From DATCJU01 sp036562635 (GTDB lineage: Bacteria > Actinomycetota > Actinomycetes > Mycobacteriales > Pseudonocardiaceae): 64,000 bases of DNA. Below are positions 43,890 to 52,953 of this stretch, one piece after another. The stretch is taken from the NCBI GenBank assembly GCA_036562635.1, contig DATCJU010000024.1:49969-113968 (forward strand), given 5' to 3'. A model generated the notes under the pieces. That model was given only the letters and a program-made list of their open reading frames with translations, ran no database searches and was not told the origin of the DNA. Numbering within the stretch: position 1 is the stretch's first letter; each line of letters opens with the position of its first letter. The translations under genes and the position numbers were made by a program.

Positions 43890-44228
43890 TCACAGTGCGT
43901 CGGGGCCACGCTCACCGGTGCGTACCCGCACCACGGTGTCCACCGGGCTGACCCAGACCTTGCCGTCGCCGATCCGACCGCTACGGGCGGCCTCCACGAC
44001 GGCGTCGACGACCTTGTCGGACTCGCCGTCCGAGACGAGGACCTCGACCCGCAGCCTGGCCACGAAGTCCACCGCGTACCCGGCCCCGCGGTACACCTCG
44101 GTGTGCCCCTTCTGCCGCCCGTAACCCTGGGCCTCGCTGACGGTCATCCCGAGCACACCCAGCCGCTCCAACGCGGCCTTGACGTCCTCCAGACTGGCCG
44201 GGTTCACGACGGCGGTGACCAGTTTCAC
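43890..44228 (-). CDS. glnB: Nitrogen regulatory protein PII
   Basis: A 112-residue PII trimer subunit that senses 2-oxoglutarate, ATP and ADP. MKLVTAVV, the T-loop GYGRQKGHTEVYRGAGY with Tyr46 and Tyr51 in the canonical positions, and the B-loop GRIGDGKVWV are present. Tyr51 is the residue modified by GlnD (adenylylated in actinobacteria). The GTG overlaps the amtB stop, so AmtB and PII are coupled, as expected for a PII that gates the channel. The glnD gene that normally follows is missing here. Confidence 0.96.
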   Translation of the reverse strand: MKLVTAVVNPASLEDVKAALERLGVLGMTVSEAQGYGRQKGHTEVYRGAGYAVDFVARLRVEVLVSDGESDKVVDAVVEAARSGRIGDGKVWVSPVDTVVRVRTGERGPDAL

Positions 44229-45598
44229 ACCTTGCTCCCCTCGTCCGCGCCGACAGGCGTGGCCACGTCCGACGTGCCGTTCGACGTGTTCTCGATGACG
44301 CGAACCGGAACCGGGGTCCTCGCAGCCCGACCGAACCCGCCGAAGTCGTACGCGCTCTCGGCGTGCTCGGCCTCGTCGATGCCACCGGTCTCGGCCTCCG
44401 GCGCCGCGCGGAACCCGATCGTGGCCCGCACCACCAGCGCCAGCAGCAGGCTGACCACGAAGGAGTACACGAGCACGGCCAGCGCACCGATCGCCTGACG
44501 CCAGAGCTGGTCGAGCCCGCCGCCGTAGAACAGTCCGTTCACCCCCGCCGGAGCGCTGTCGGAGGCGAACAGCCCGATCAGCAGCGTGCCGACCAGACCA
44601 CCGACCAGGTGAATCCCCACGACGTCCAGCGAGTCGTCGTACCGGAATCGGTACTTCAACCCGACGGCCAGCGCGCACAGCGCACCGGCGGCGGCACCGA
44701 TGACCAGTGCCCCCAGCGGAGTGACCGAGTTACCGGCCGGGGTGATGGCGACCAGGCCGGCCACGATGCCCGAGGCCGCGCCCAGCGTCGTGGCGTGCCC
44801 GTCGCGCAGCCGCTCGACCAGCAGCCACACCAGCATCGCGGCGGAGGTGGCGGCGAGAGTGTTGACGAACACGACCGCGGCGGTGCCGTCGGCCGCGAGC
44901 GCCGAGCCGGCGTTGAACCCGAACCACCCGAACCACAGCAGGGCGGCGCCGAGCATCACCAGCGGCAGGTTGTGCGGCTTCATCGGCTCCTGGGGCCACC
45001 CGATCCGCCGGCCCAGCACCAGGGCCAGGGCCAGGGCCGCGGCACCGGCGTTGATGTGCACCGCGGTGCCACCCGCGAAGTCCAACGCCGCCAGACCGTT
45101 GGCGATCCATCCACCGGGCTCGACGACGTTGCCTGCCGCGTCGGTGCCGTCGAAGTCGAACACCCAGTGCGCCACCGGGAAGTACACGACGACGGCCCAC
45201 AGCGTCGCGAAGACCAGCCACGGGCCGAATCGGGCCCGGTCGGCGATCGCCCCGCTGATCAGGGCGACCGTGATGATGGCGAACATCGCCTGGAAGGCGA
45301 CGAAGGCAGTGCTGGGGACGGTGCCGAACGCGGAGTCGGCCCCGAGCAGGTCGGCCAGGGCGAAGTGCTCGGCGGGGTTGCCGAGCAGACCGGCGCCCAG
45401 GTCGGTGCCGAACGCCGCCGAGTAGCCGAACAGCACCCACAGCACACCGACCACACCCATGCTGCCGATGCTCATCATCAGCATGTTGAGGACGCTCCTG
45501 GGGCGGACCATCCCGCCGTAGAAGAACGCCACTCCCGGAGTCATGAGCAGCACCAGTGCGGCGCTGGTCAGCACCCAGGCGGTGTTTCCGCTGTCCAT
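44225..45598 (-). CDS. amtB: Ammonium transporter AmtB
   Basis: A 457-residue membrane channel for ammonium uptake. An N-out start (MDSGNTAWVLTSAALVLLMTPGVAFFYGG) without a cleaved signal is typical of actinobacterial Amt. About eleven transmembrane segments follow; DFAGGTAVHINAG holds the first pore His and GIHLVGGLVGTLL the second. A cytoplasmic C-terminal tail of about 60 residues (GGIDEAEHAESAYDFGG) is available for PII docking. The gene is preceded by a GlnR-type box at 45651-45688 and is the first gene of amtB-glnB. Confidence 0.96.
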   Translation of the reverse strand: MDSGNTAWVLTSAALVLLMTPGVAFFYGGMVRPRSVLNMLMMSIGSMGVVGVLWVLFGYSAAFGTDLGAGLLGNPAEHFALADLLGADSAFGTVPSTAFVAFQAMFAIITVALISGAIADRARFGPWLVFATLWAVVVYFPVAHWVFDFDGTDAAGNVVEPGGWIANGLAALDFAGGTAVHINAGAAALALALVLGRRIGWPQEPMKPHNLPLVMLGAALLWFGWFGFNAGSALAADGTAAVVFVNTLAATSAAMLVWLLVERLRDGHATTLGAASGIVAGLVAITPAGNSVTPLGALVIGAAAGALCALAVGLKYRFRYDDSLDVVGIHLVGGLVGTLLIGLFASDSAPAGVNGLFYGGGLDQLWRQAIGALAVLVYSFVVSLLLALVVRATIGFRAAPEAETGGIDEAEHAESAYDFGGFGRAARTPVPVRVIENTSNGTSDVATPVGADEGSKV

Positions 45599-45650
45599 TC
45601 CCCACCTCCCTGCGCGTGAACGAGGTCATGCGCAAGACTGCGCGGGAGGT

Positions 45651-45688
45651 GTTTCACCGGACGGCGCGTGATGTTTCCCCAGGGTGAA
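45651..45688 (-). promoter_or_regulatory. GlnR-like operator upstream of amtB
   Basis: Read on the minus strand, the sequence has the four-half-site GlnR layout: ttcac, six bases, gaaac, six bases, cgccg, six bases, gaaac. Both GaAAc sites are perfect, the first gTnAc site matches in four of five positions, and the third block is poor. The spacing (5-6-5-6-5-6-5) fits the actinobacterial consensus exactly. The box lies 53-90 bases upstream of the amtB start codon. Confidence 0.72.
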
Positions 45689-45783
45689 CTTCTCCGGCCG
45701 GTGTATTACGTCCACGTTGCCCGATCCGCTCGAACGGGGGCAGACGGTGAACGGCCCGGGCAACGAGGGGCGTCAGGTGGCGG

Positions 45784-47037
45784 TCAGCGGGACGTGGCCA
45801 CCGGCGTGGCACGTCGCCCGGCCCACAGGGCCCGGACGGCCGGGACCGCGGCCACCAGCAACAGGGCGACGGTGACCAGCACGTAGCTGTTCCCGATCAC
45901 GTGCTGGACCGGGGTCCACAGCAGCTCCCGCTTCCGCTCCCGGGGCAGGTCCATGTGCGGGGCGATCACGAAGATCGCCGTGGTGGCGGCCATGACCAGC
46001 AGGCGGAGCCAGCTACGGACCCGCACGGCGTGGACGAACAGCACCAGCAGACCCGGAGCCACCCACACCCAGTGGTGGGACCAGGAGGTCGGGGAGACGA
46101 GCAGGGCGGCCGCCGCGTTGACCGCCAGGGCCCCGGGTACGTCCTGCCGTCGCATGACCAGTACCGCGGCTGCCAGGACCACGGCCACCAACAGCAACCA
46201 CAGCCCGGTCTGCACCAGCGCGGGCGGATCGAGGCGGGCCAACGCGCCGCGCAGGGTCTGGTTGGTGGCGAACGGGGTGCCGCTCACCCCGGAGGCCCCG
46301 GCCAGACCACCGAACCAGTAGTGCGCCGAGTGGCCGGGTGCGACGAGGAACCCGACGAGGGTGGCGGCCACCCCGCTGAGCGTCGCGACCACCACCGCCC
46401 GGAAGTCCCGTCGGACCAGGAAGAACAACACGAACGCCGCCGGGGTGAGCTTGATCGCCGCAGCTATCCCGACCAGCAGGCCACGTGGCCAGCGGGGACG
46501 TTCGGTCAGGCAGTCCACGGCCACCAGCGCCATCAGCAGCAGATTGATCTGCCCGAAGCCGAAGGTGCCCACCAGCGGCTCCAGCTGCAACACGCCGGGC
46601 AGGGCCAGTCCGGTGAGCACCAGCGCCCCGCGTGTCCCGCCGGCGGGCCACAGCCGACGGCTGGTCAGGTAGAGGGTCACGATCGCCGCAACCAGCGACA
46701 GCGCGAAGAGCAGCTCGGTGGCGACCGCCCAGGGCAGGAGGGCGAACGGGCTGAGCAGCAGCGCGGCGAACGGGGGGTAGATGAACGGCAGGACGGCACC
46801 CACCGACGTCGGCGGGAGCGTGCCGTACATGTCCTTGCCCTGGAGCCAGGCCTGGACCCCGAAACGGTAGACCTCCAGGTCGATGTAGCGCTGGTCGATC
46901 TCGGCACGCAGCGACAGCACCGAGACGACCGTCAACACCAGACCGAGAAACAGAAGCGGACCGCTGCGGGCGAGCAGCAGGTTCCGTGTCCTCTGCGCCA
47001 GGCGGTCTCTTCCGGTGTCGGTCAGGACGGACAGCAC
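45784..47037 (-). CDS. GT-C mannosyltransferase-like membrane protein (DUF2029/GT87)
   Basis: A 417-residue polytopic protein. The first extracellular loop keeps the acidic motif of GT-C enzymes (YIDLEVYRFGVQAWL; Asp and Glu), followed by FIYPPFAALLLSPF and GQINLLLMALV. About ten transmembrane segments follow. DUF2029/GT87 proteins use polyprenyl-phosphate-mannose to extend mannosides in actinobacteria (PimE is the model). No partner glycan genes are nearby. The name of the acceptor cannot be inferred. It is transcribed away from amtB's upstream region. Confidence 0.8.
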   Translation of the reverse strand: MLSVLTDTGRDRLAQRTRNLLLARSGPLLFLGLVLTVVSVLSLRAEIDQRYIDLEVYRFGVQAWLQGKDMYGTLPPTSVGAVLPFIYPPFAALLLSPFALLPWAVATELLFALSLVAAIVTLYLTSRRLWPAGGTRGALVLTGLALPGVLQLEPLVGTFGFGQINLLLMALVAVDCLTERPRWPRGLLVGIAAAIKLTPAAFVLFFLVRRDFRAVVVATLSGVAATLVGFLVAPGHSAHYWFGGLAGASGVSGTPFATNQTLRGALARLDPPALVQTGLWLLLVAVVLAAAVLVMRRQDVPGALAVNAAAALLVSPTSWSHHWVWVAPGLLVLFVHAVRVRSWLRLLVMAATTAIFVIAPHMDLPRERKRELLWTPVQHVIGNSYVLVTVALLLVAAVPAVRALWAGRRATPVATSR

Positions 47038-47150
47038 GGTGCTCCCTCGACGGCTGAGCGTTACAGGCCGTGGTGGCGGACTCTAACAGGATGACCGACG
47101 GGCCCGTCGCCCGCTGTGCAGGGATACCTGCGCGCCGTCACCACAACCCG

Positions 47151-47185
47151 GAAGGGCCGCGCCCGACGACCGGGCGCAGCCCTTC
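47151..47185 (-). terminator. Terminator hairpin after the M15 peptidase gene
   Basis: A 15-bp stem with one mismatch (47151-47165 with 47171-47185) and five-base loop, 39 bases downstream of the peptidase stop. Confidence 0.7.
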
Positions 47186-47223
47186 GTGCACCGTTCCGAC
47201 ACGAGGGAACGAACCGGAAAGGG

Positions 47224-47958
47224 TCAGACGCTCCAGTACCAGCTGGCCGCGCCGTACTGCGGGTACTCCACCCGGCTGTCGACGTGGGTGAAGGTGCTGT
47301 AGCGGATGATGCCGGAGAACCCGGAGGACTGGGCGTAGCTGATCGCCTGGCTGACGGACTTGCCGCTGATCACGATGTCCGCGGCGATGCCGTACATGTG
47401 CTGGCTGTTGGAGGCCCCGCCCACGGCGGCGTTGTGGGAGACGCTGCGGAACCCGGAGTTGATGATGATCGGGGCGTCACCGGCCTTCTTGCGCACCGCC
47501 TCCAGCTTCCACATCAGCCGGCGCACGTTTTCCTTGACCTGGGAAGCGGCGATCTTGCCGTTGTTGAAACCAGAACCGTCCTTGGAGTGGAACTCCGACC
47601 AGTTGAAGTGACGGGTGGAACCGTCGGAGTCCTCCAGCGCGTTCAGCGCGGCCTGGGTCTGGGCACCCACGATGCCGTCGATCGGCAGCTTGTACGCCTG
47701 CTGGAAACGCTTCACCGCGGCCTCGGTACCCGGCCCGAAGATGCCGTCCACCGCGACGTAGGTCCTGGCCGGACCGTCAGCGGCCCAACCGGCCACCCGG
47801 ATCTGCAGTTCCCGCACGTCGGCGCCGGTGTCGCCGACCTTGAGCGTCCTGGTCCAGTTGTATGCGTGCGCTGCCGGAGCAGTCGTGACCTGTACCGCGG
47901 TGGCGGCGAACAGCGTCATGACGAGTGCGAGAACAGCTCTGGAAACAATCCTCGTCAC
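47224..47958 (-). CDS. Secreted D-Ala-D-Ala carboxypeptidase (M15) with peptidoglycan-binding domain
   Basis: A 244-residue exported enzyme. A signal peptide (AVLALVMTLFAATAVQV, cleavage near AHA/YNW) is followed by a PG_binding_1 domain (GIFGPGTEAAVKRFQQAYKLPIDGIVG) and an M15A domain. Zinc-site residues are visible in SQHMYGIAADIVI (HxxxxxxD) and FTHVD (His). NWSEFHSKDGSG is the usual linker. It resembles Streptomyces albus G zinc carboxypeptidase in layout. It trims stem peptides of peptidoglycan. The gene is monocistronic by its flanking hairpins. Confidence 0.9.
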   Translation of the reverse strand: MTRIVSRAVLALVMTLFAATAVQVTTAPAAHAYNWTRTLKVGDTGADVRELQIRVAGWAADGPARTYVAVDGIFGPGTEAAVKRFQQAYKLPIDGIVGAQTQAALNALEDSDGSTRHFNWSEFHSKDGSGFNNGKIAASQVKENVRRLMWKLEAVRKKAGDAPIIINSGFRSVSHNAAVGGASNSQHMYGIAADIVISGKSVSQAISYAQSSGFSGIIRYSTFTHVDSRVEYPQYGAASWYWSV

Positions 47959-48134
47959 AGTTGTCCCCTTTCCCGGGCCGTCACAGGTTGGTGGCCCGCG
48001 CGGCGTTCAAGATGCCAAGGGATGGGAGAAAAAAACAGACATGACGAGAAAAATTCACGCAACAAGCTCACAAGGGTGCTACGGACTATCGCGAACAGCG
48101 CAGGGAACTGCACCGAACGGCGGACCATGAACGA

Positions 48135-48170
48135 CGAATGGGCCCTGGTCGGTCGACCGGGGCCCATTCG
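48135..48170 (-). terminator. Terminator hairpin after ftsY
   Basis: A long inverted repeat (48135-48170) with a 16-bp stem containing one wobble and a short loop, 30 bases downstream of the ftsY stop. Confidence 0.75.
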
Positions 48171-48199
48171 AGGTTCACCGGGCGTGGCGCCCGGCAACG

Positions 48200-49738
48200 T
48201 CAGGACAGCAGTGCATCGACGAAGGCAGCCGGCTCGAAGGGTGCCAGGTCGTCGGGGCCCTCGCCCAGACCGACCAGCTTCACCGGCACCCCCAGCTCCC
48301 GCTGCACCTGGAAGACGATCCCACCCTTGGCGGTGCCGTCGAGCTTGGTGAGCACGATGCCGGTCACGTCGACCACGTCGGAGAACACCCGGGCCTGGGT
48401 CAGGCCGTTCTGGCCGGTGGTGGCGTCGAGCACCAGCAGCACCTCGTCGACCTCGGCCTGCTTCTCCACCACCCGCTTGACCTTGCCGAGCTCGTCCATC
48501 AGCCCGGTCTTGGTGTGCAGCCGACCGGCGGTGTCCACCAGCACGGCGTCCACCCCGGTCTCCACACCGCGCTTGACCGCGTCGAAGGCCACCGCCGCCG
48601 GGTCCGCCCCCTCCTTGCCGCGCACCACCTCGGCCCCGACACGCTCGGCCCAGGTGGCGAGCTGGTCGGCCGCCGCGGCGCGGAAGGTGTCGGCGGCACC
48701 CAGCAGCACCCGACGACCGTTGGCGACCAGGACCCGGGCCAGCTTGCCGGTCGTGGTGGTCTTGCCCGTGCCGTTGACCCCGACCACCAGCAGCACGGCC
48801 GGACGACCGTCGTAGGGCAGGGCCCGCACGGAACGGTCCATCTCCGGGTGCAGGGCCTCGATCAACACCTCGCGCAGCAACTGGCGGACCTGTTCGGCGT
48901 TGCGCACGCCCCGGGCCGCGATCTCGGTGCGCAACCGCTCGATGATCTCCATGGTGGTCGCGGCGCCGATGTCGGCCAGCAGCAGGGTGTCCTCGACCTC
49001 GGTCCAGGACTCCTCGTCCAGGTCACCGGCGCCGAGCAGCCCGAGCAGGCTCTGCCCGAAGGTGGAGCGGGACCGGGCGAGCCGGCCACGCAGCCGCTCC
49101 AGACGGCCCTCGGTGGGAGCGATCTCCTCGGCCGGGGCCGGCTTCTCCTCCACCCGCTCGACAGGAGCAGGCGCCGCAGCAGGTGCCTCCGGGGCCGCAG
49201 CCGGTGCCTCGGGCGCGGCAGGCGGAGCCTCGGGGGTCGTGTCGGGTGCCGGGCGGGTCGGGGCCTCGGGCACCGCGGTGGCTCCCGTGGGTGCGCCGTC
49301 ACCGGCCTCCCGCGGAGCGGGCGGTGCGGCAGGCGGCGGAGCCACCTGCTCGGTGGGCGTCTCGGGAACGGCGGTGGCGGAGTCGGGCAGGGTGACGTCG
49401 ACGATGCCCTGGCGCGGGGTGTCCCGGGGTACGGCCGCGTCCTCACCGACACCGGGGTGACCGATCTCGGTCCGCTCCCCCGCGGGATGCGGGGCCGCTT
49501 CCTCCTGACCGGCCACCGGCTCGGTCCGGGCGCCGCCCCCGGGGGCCAGGCTGATCGTGCTGTCCGCCTGATAACCCCCGCCCTTGGGACGGGTGGGCAG
49601 TTCGGCGGTCGAGGCGCCCCGCTCGTCCCGGGTCAGCCGGATGCGCCGACGGCGAGCCAGCACCAGTCCGGCCACCAGCACGACCAGCAGGACGGCGGCG
49701 ACGGCGACGACGATCCAGATCAGCGTCGTGGTGGACAC
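48200..49738 (-). CDS. ftsY: SRP receptor FtsY
   Basis: The membrane-associated GTPase that receives Ffh-ribosome complexes. The 512-residue protein begins with a transmembrane helix (LIWIVVAVAAVLLVVLVAGLVL), as in most actinobacterial FtsY, then about 170 acidic Pro/Ala/Glu residues with near-repeats (APEAPAA). The NG domain has GVNGTGKTTTTGKLA, AADTFRAAAADQL, LVDTAGRLHTKTGLMDEL, VLDATTGQNGL and TKLDGTAKGG. The GTG start 49738 is used. It is divergent from anmK by about 150 bases. Confidence 0.96.
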   Translation of the reverse strand: MSTTTLIWIVVAVAAVLLVVLVAGLVLARRRRIRLTRDERGASTAELPTRPKGGGYQADSTISLAPGGGARTEPVAGQEEAAPHPAGERTEIGHPGVGEDAAVPRDTPRQGIVDVTLPDSATAVPETPTEQVAPPPAAPPAPREAGDGAPTGATAVPEAPTRPAPDTTPEAPPAAPEAPAAAPEAPAAAPAPVERVEEKPAPAEEIAPTEGRLERLRGRLARSRSTFGQSLLGLLGAGDLDEESWTEVEDTLLLADIGAATTMEIIERLRTEIAARGVRNAEQVRQLLREVLIEALHPEMDRSVRALPYDGRPAVLLVVGVNGTGKTTTTGKLARVLVANGRRVLLGAADTFRAAAADQLATWAERVGAEVVRGKEGADPAAVAFDAVKRGVETGVDAVLVDTAGRLHTKTGLMDELGKVKRVVEKQAEVDEVLLVLDATTGQNGLTQARVFSDVVDVTGIVLTKLDGTAKGGIVFQVQRELGVPVKLVGLGEGPDDLAPFEPAAFVDALLS

Positions 49739-49887
49739 CCCGCCATCCTCGCATCAACCGAGACGTGCGTCAGAGGGGCCACACCACTCGTACGTGATCC
49801 CCGTCACCTACGTCGGTCGCTAACCATTTGCCACCAATTCCCGAAAACTCTTGCCAAGGGCGGCCGGTTCACGTACACCACACACCC

Positions 49888-51147
49888 ATGCCGCCCACAC
49901 GCGTCGTCGGACTGTTGTCCGGCACCTCCGTCGACGGCATCGACGTCGCCGCCGCCGACCTCGAACTGACGGGGGACACCGTCGAGCTCACCCCGCTCGG
50001 TGCCACCGAGGTCGCCTTCCCGCCGGACCTGCGGGCCGCCGTGCTGGACGCGCTCCCGCCTGCCCCGTGCAGTGCCGAACAACTGTGCCTGCTCGACACC
50101 CGACTCGGCCAGGCCTTCGCGGAGGCCGCCCGCGCCGGAATCACCCAACTGGCCGACGGCCACGCCGACCTGATCGCCTCACTCGGGCAGACCGTGTACC
50201 ACTGGATCGACGCCGACGGGCACTGCCAGGGCACACTCCAGCTCGGCCAACCCGCCTGGATCGCCGAGGCCACCGGACTGCCGGTCGTCGCCGACCTGCG
50301 GGTCCGCGATGTGGCCGCCGGCGGCCACGGCGCTCCCCTGGTGGGAGTACTGGACCGCCTGTGGCTGGCGGACCTGGCCGCGGCCGGCCGCGTCCCGGTC
50401 GCCCTCAACATCGGCGGTATCGCCAACATCACCGTGGTCACCGGCGAGACCGGGGTACTGGCCTACGACACCGGCCCGGGCAACGCCCTGCTGGACGCGG
50501 CCTGCCGCATGATCTCCGGCGGCACGCTCCAGCACGACGTGGACGGTGAACTGGCCCGGGCCGGGACCGTGCGCCAGGATCTGCTGGATCGTCTGCTCGC
50601 CGACCCCTACTACACGGCCGCCCCACCCAAGTCCACGGGCAAGGAACGGTTCCACGTCGACTACCTGCGGTCCGTGCTGGAGGGCCTGCCCGCGGTCCGT
50701 GACACCGACCTGCTCGCCACCCTCACCGAACTGACCGCCGTCACCGTCGCCGACGCCTGCCGTGCACACGGCGCCGACCTGGTCGTGGCCTCCGGCGGCG
50801 GCGTGCGCAACCCGGCGCTGATGGCCGCACTGGCCCGAAGGCTGGGCGACATCGAGCTGGCCACCAGCGACGACCTGGGTGTCCCGGTCGACGCCAAGGA
50901 GGCCTACCTGACCGCCCTGCTGGGTTTCCTGACCTGGCACGGGCTGGCCAGCAACGTGCCGGAGGCGACCGGTGCCCGCGGGCCACGTGTGCTCGGCAGC
51001 ATCACGCCGGGCCGCTCCCCGCTCCGCCTACCACCACCGGCCACCACCACGCCGGCACGCCTGCGGGTGCGCCCACCCGCGGCCCCAGCAGCCTGGAACC
51101 CGGCCGTCGGCGACCGCCCGGCCGGCGGAGGAGCGTCCAGGAGATGA
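49888..51147 (+). CDS. anmK: Anhydro-N-acetylmuramic acid kinase
   Basis: Phosphorylates and opens 1,6-anhydro-MurNAc to MurNAc-6-phosphate in cell-wall recycling. The 419-residue protein has VVGLLSGTSVDGIDVA, SLGQTVYHW, GHGAPLV, LNIGGIANITV and DTGPGNALLDA, all diagnostic. A C-terminal tail of about 50 Pro/Arg-rich residues follows the last core strand. ATG 49888 is chosen for the conserved N-terminus. It is 12 bases upstream of a sodium-solute symporter, which suggests a joint uptake-recycling role. Confidence 0.94.
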   Translation: MPPTRVVGLLSGTSVDGIDVAAADLELTGDTVELTPLGATEVAFPPDLRAAVLDALPPAPCSAEQLCLLDTRLGQAFAEAARAGITQLADGHADLIASLGQTVYHWIDADGHCQGTLQLGQPAWIAEATGLPVVADLRVRDVAAGGHGAPLVGVLDRLWLADLAAAGRVPVALNIGGIANITVVTGETGVLAYDTGPGNALLDAACRMISGGTLQHDVDGELARAGTVRQDLLDRLLADPYYTAAPPKSTGKERFHVDYLRSVLEGLPAVRDTDLLATLTELTAVTVADACRAHGADLVVASGGGVRNPALMAALARRLGDIELATSDDLGVPVDAKEAYLTALLGFLTWHGLASNVPEATGARGPRVLGSITPGRSPLRLPPPATTTPARLRVRPPAAPAAWNPAVGDRPAGGGASRR

Positions 51148-51159
51148 GCAGGAGGTAGC

Positions 51160-52680
51160 ATGCGAACGCTCGACCTCATCGTCATCGCGGTGTATCTGGT
51201 CGCGATGCCCGCCCTCGGGCTGCTGCTGTCGGGCAAGCAGCGCTCGTCGTCGGACTACTTCATCGGCAACCGCACCCTTCCCTGGTGGGCGGTGTGTTTC
51301 TCGGTGGTCGCCACCGAGACCTCCACCCTCACCGTGATCAGCGTTCCCGGGGTCGCCTACCTGGGCGGGTGGGGATTCCTGCAGCTCGCCATCGGCTACC
51401 TGATCGGCCGGATCGTCGTGGCGTTCGTGCTGCTGCCCAAGTACTACGCCGGTGAACTGGTGAGCGCCTACGCCTACCTGGGCAAGCGCTTCGGCTCCGG
51501 CCTGCAGGGCACGGCCTCGGTGACGTTCCTGGTCACCCGCCTGCTCGCCGACGGGGTGCGACTGTTCCTCACCGCCCTGCCGATCAAGGTGGTGCTGAAC
51601 AGCCTCGGCATGGAGGTGGACTTCCGCCTGATCATCCTGGCGCTCGCCCTGTTCACCCTGGTCTACACCTACATCGGCGGTATCCGCGCCGTCGTCTGGG
51701 TGGACGCGATCCAGATGATCATCTACGTCGGGGGCGCCGTCCTGGCGATCGCGCTGCTGTCCGGCCGCCTGCCCGACGGGTGGTTCTCCTCGGCCCTGGA
51801 CGCGGGCAAGTTCGCACTCGTCGACTTCTCCCTGGACGCGCTCACCAGCCCCTACGCGTTCGTCACCGCCATCCTCGGCGGCGCGATGCTGTCGATGGCC
51901 TCGCACGGCTCCGACCAGCTGATCGTGCAGCGGCTGCTGGCCTGCCGTAACGTGCGCGACAGCCAGCGCGCCCTGATCGCCAGTGGTGTGGTGGTCTTCC
52001 TCCAGTTCGCGCTGTTCCTGTTCCTGGGGACCATGCTCTGGGCGTTCTACCGCGGCGCCACCCCGGCCTCGATGGGCATGTCGACCAGCGACGAGCTCTT
52101 CCCGACGTTCATCGTGAACGAGCTGCCGGCCGGCCTGTCCGGCCTGCTGATCGCCGGCATCCTGGCCGCTGCGATGAGCACGCTGTCCTCGTCGCTGAAC
52201 TCCCTGTCCACGTCGACGGTCAGCGACCTGTACCAGCGGTTCACCAAGCGTTCGCTCAGCGACGAGACGGTGCTCCGTCACGCCAAGATCTGGACGCTCG
52301 TCTGGGCGATCGTGTTCGTCGGGTTCGCCTCGATGTTCTCCGGCACCACCACCCCGGTGGTGGAACTGGGCCTGGGTATCACCGGCTACACCTACGGCGC
52401 CCTGCTGGGTGCCTTCCTGCTCGGTCTGCTGGTCAAGCGGGCCCGGCAGTCCGACGCGATCGTGGCGTTCGTGGTCACCGTCGCGGTGATGGCCTTCGTC
52501 ATCCTGGTGATCAAGTTCCCCACCGCGGACGGCACGGAGGCGGCACTGGCCTACCCCTGGTACACCCCGGTGGGTGTGGCGGTGACCCTGCTGGTCGGCG
52601 GGCTGCTGTCCCTGCGGCACCGCGAGCCGGCGCCGGAGGTGGACACCACCGCGGAGGCCGAACGGGCCGAGGCGGCCTGA
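51160..52680 (+). CDS. Sodium:solute symporter (SSS family)
   Basis: A 506-residue transporter with about thirteen transmembrane helices. Early segments DLIVIAVYLVAMPALGLLL and SDYFIGNRTLPWWAV and SVVATETSTLTVISVPGVAYLGG are SSS hallmarks; SHGSDQLIVQRLLACRN and the AAAMSTLSSSLNSLST sodium-site helix are also present. The ATG follows aggaggtagc. Coupling to anmK makes a muropeptide sugar (MurNAc or anhydro-MurNAc) a plausible substrate, but that is inference; related proteins carry sialic acid or sugars. A strong terminator follows. Confidence 0.87.
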   Translation: MRTLDLIVIAVYLVAMPALGLLLSGKQRSSSDYFIGNRTLPWWAVCFSVVATETSTLTVISVPGVAYLGGWGFLQLAIGYLIGRIVVAFVLLPKYYAGELVSAYAYLGKRFGSGLQGTASVTFLVTRLLADGVRLFLTALPIKVVLNSLGMEVDFRLIILALALFTLVYTYIGGIRAVVWVDAIQMIIYVGGAVLAIALLSGRLPDGWFSSALDAGKFALVDFSLDALTSPYAFVTAILGGAMLSMASHGSDQLIVQRLLACRNVRDSQRALIASGVVVFLQFALFLFLGTMLWAFYRGATPASMGMSTSDELFPTFIVNELPAGLSGLLIAGILAAAMSTLSSSLNSLSTSTVSDLYQRFTKRSLSDETVLRHAKIWTLVWAIVFVGFASMFSGTTTPVVELGLGITGYTYGALLGAFLLGLLVKRARQSDAIVAFVVTVAVMAFVILVIKFPTADGTEAALAYPWYTPVGVAVTLLVGGLLSLRHREPAPEVDTTAEAERAEAA

Positions 52681-52707
52681 GCGGACACCCGAACCTGAGC
52701 GGACGTC

Positions 52708-52749
52708 CGACGAGGCGGGGCCGGGGCACGACCCGGCCCCGCCTCGTCG
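52708..52749 (+). terminator. Terminator of the anmK-symporter operon
   Basis: A perfect 18-bp stem (52708-52725 with 52732-52749) with a six-base loop, 28 bases after the symporter stop, followed by tctcc. Confidence 0.85.
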
Positions 52750-52953
52750 TCTCCACGCGATCGCCCACGAGAACAAAAAAGACATTCCGGCCGAAAAGAA
52801 CAGTCCACGCGGTGTGACCGACACCGGAACCCGGCAGGACAGTGGCCGACCACACAGTCGGGTTCCGTACCGCTAGCATCCGCCACGTCACTCGTTCGGC
52901 TTACAGCTGCTCTCGTAGAGGGCCGGTCGCAGGAGACAGGGAGGAACTCTCCG

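Noticed and set aside
43522..44124. 200-codon plus-strand frame in the glnB gap
   Set aside because: Pro/Arg-rich, runs antisense into glnB and has no domain or fitting neighbours. It also shows no GlnD motif.
47959..48134. Possible small gene between ftsY and the M15 peptidase
   Set aside because: The short frames lack ribosome sites and overlap the terminator; the A-rich patch is better explained as the peptidase promoter region.
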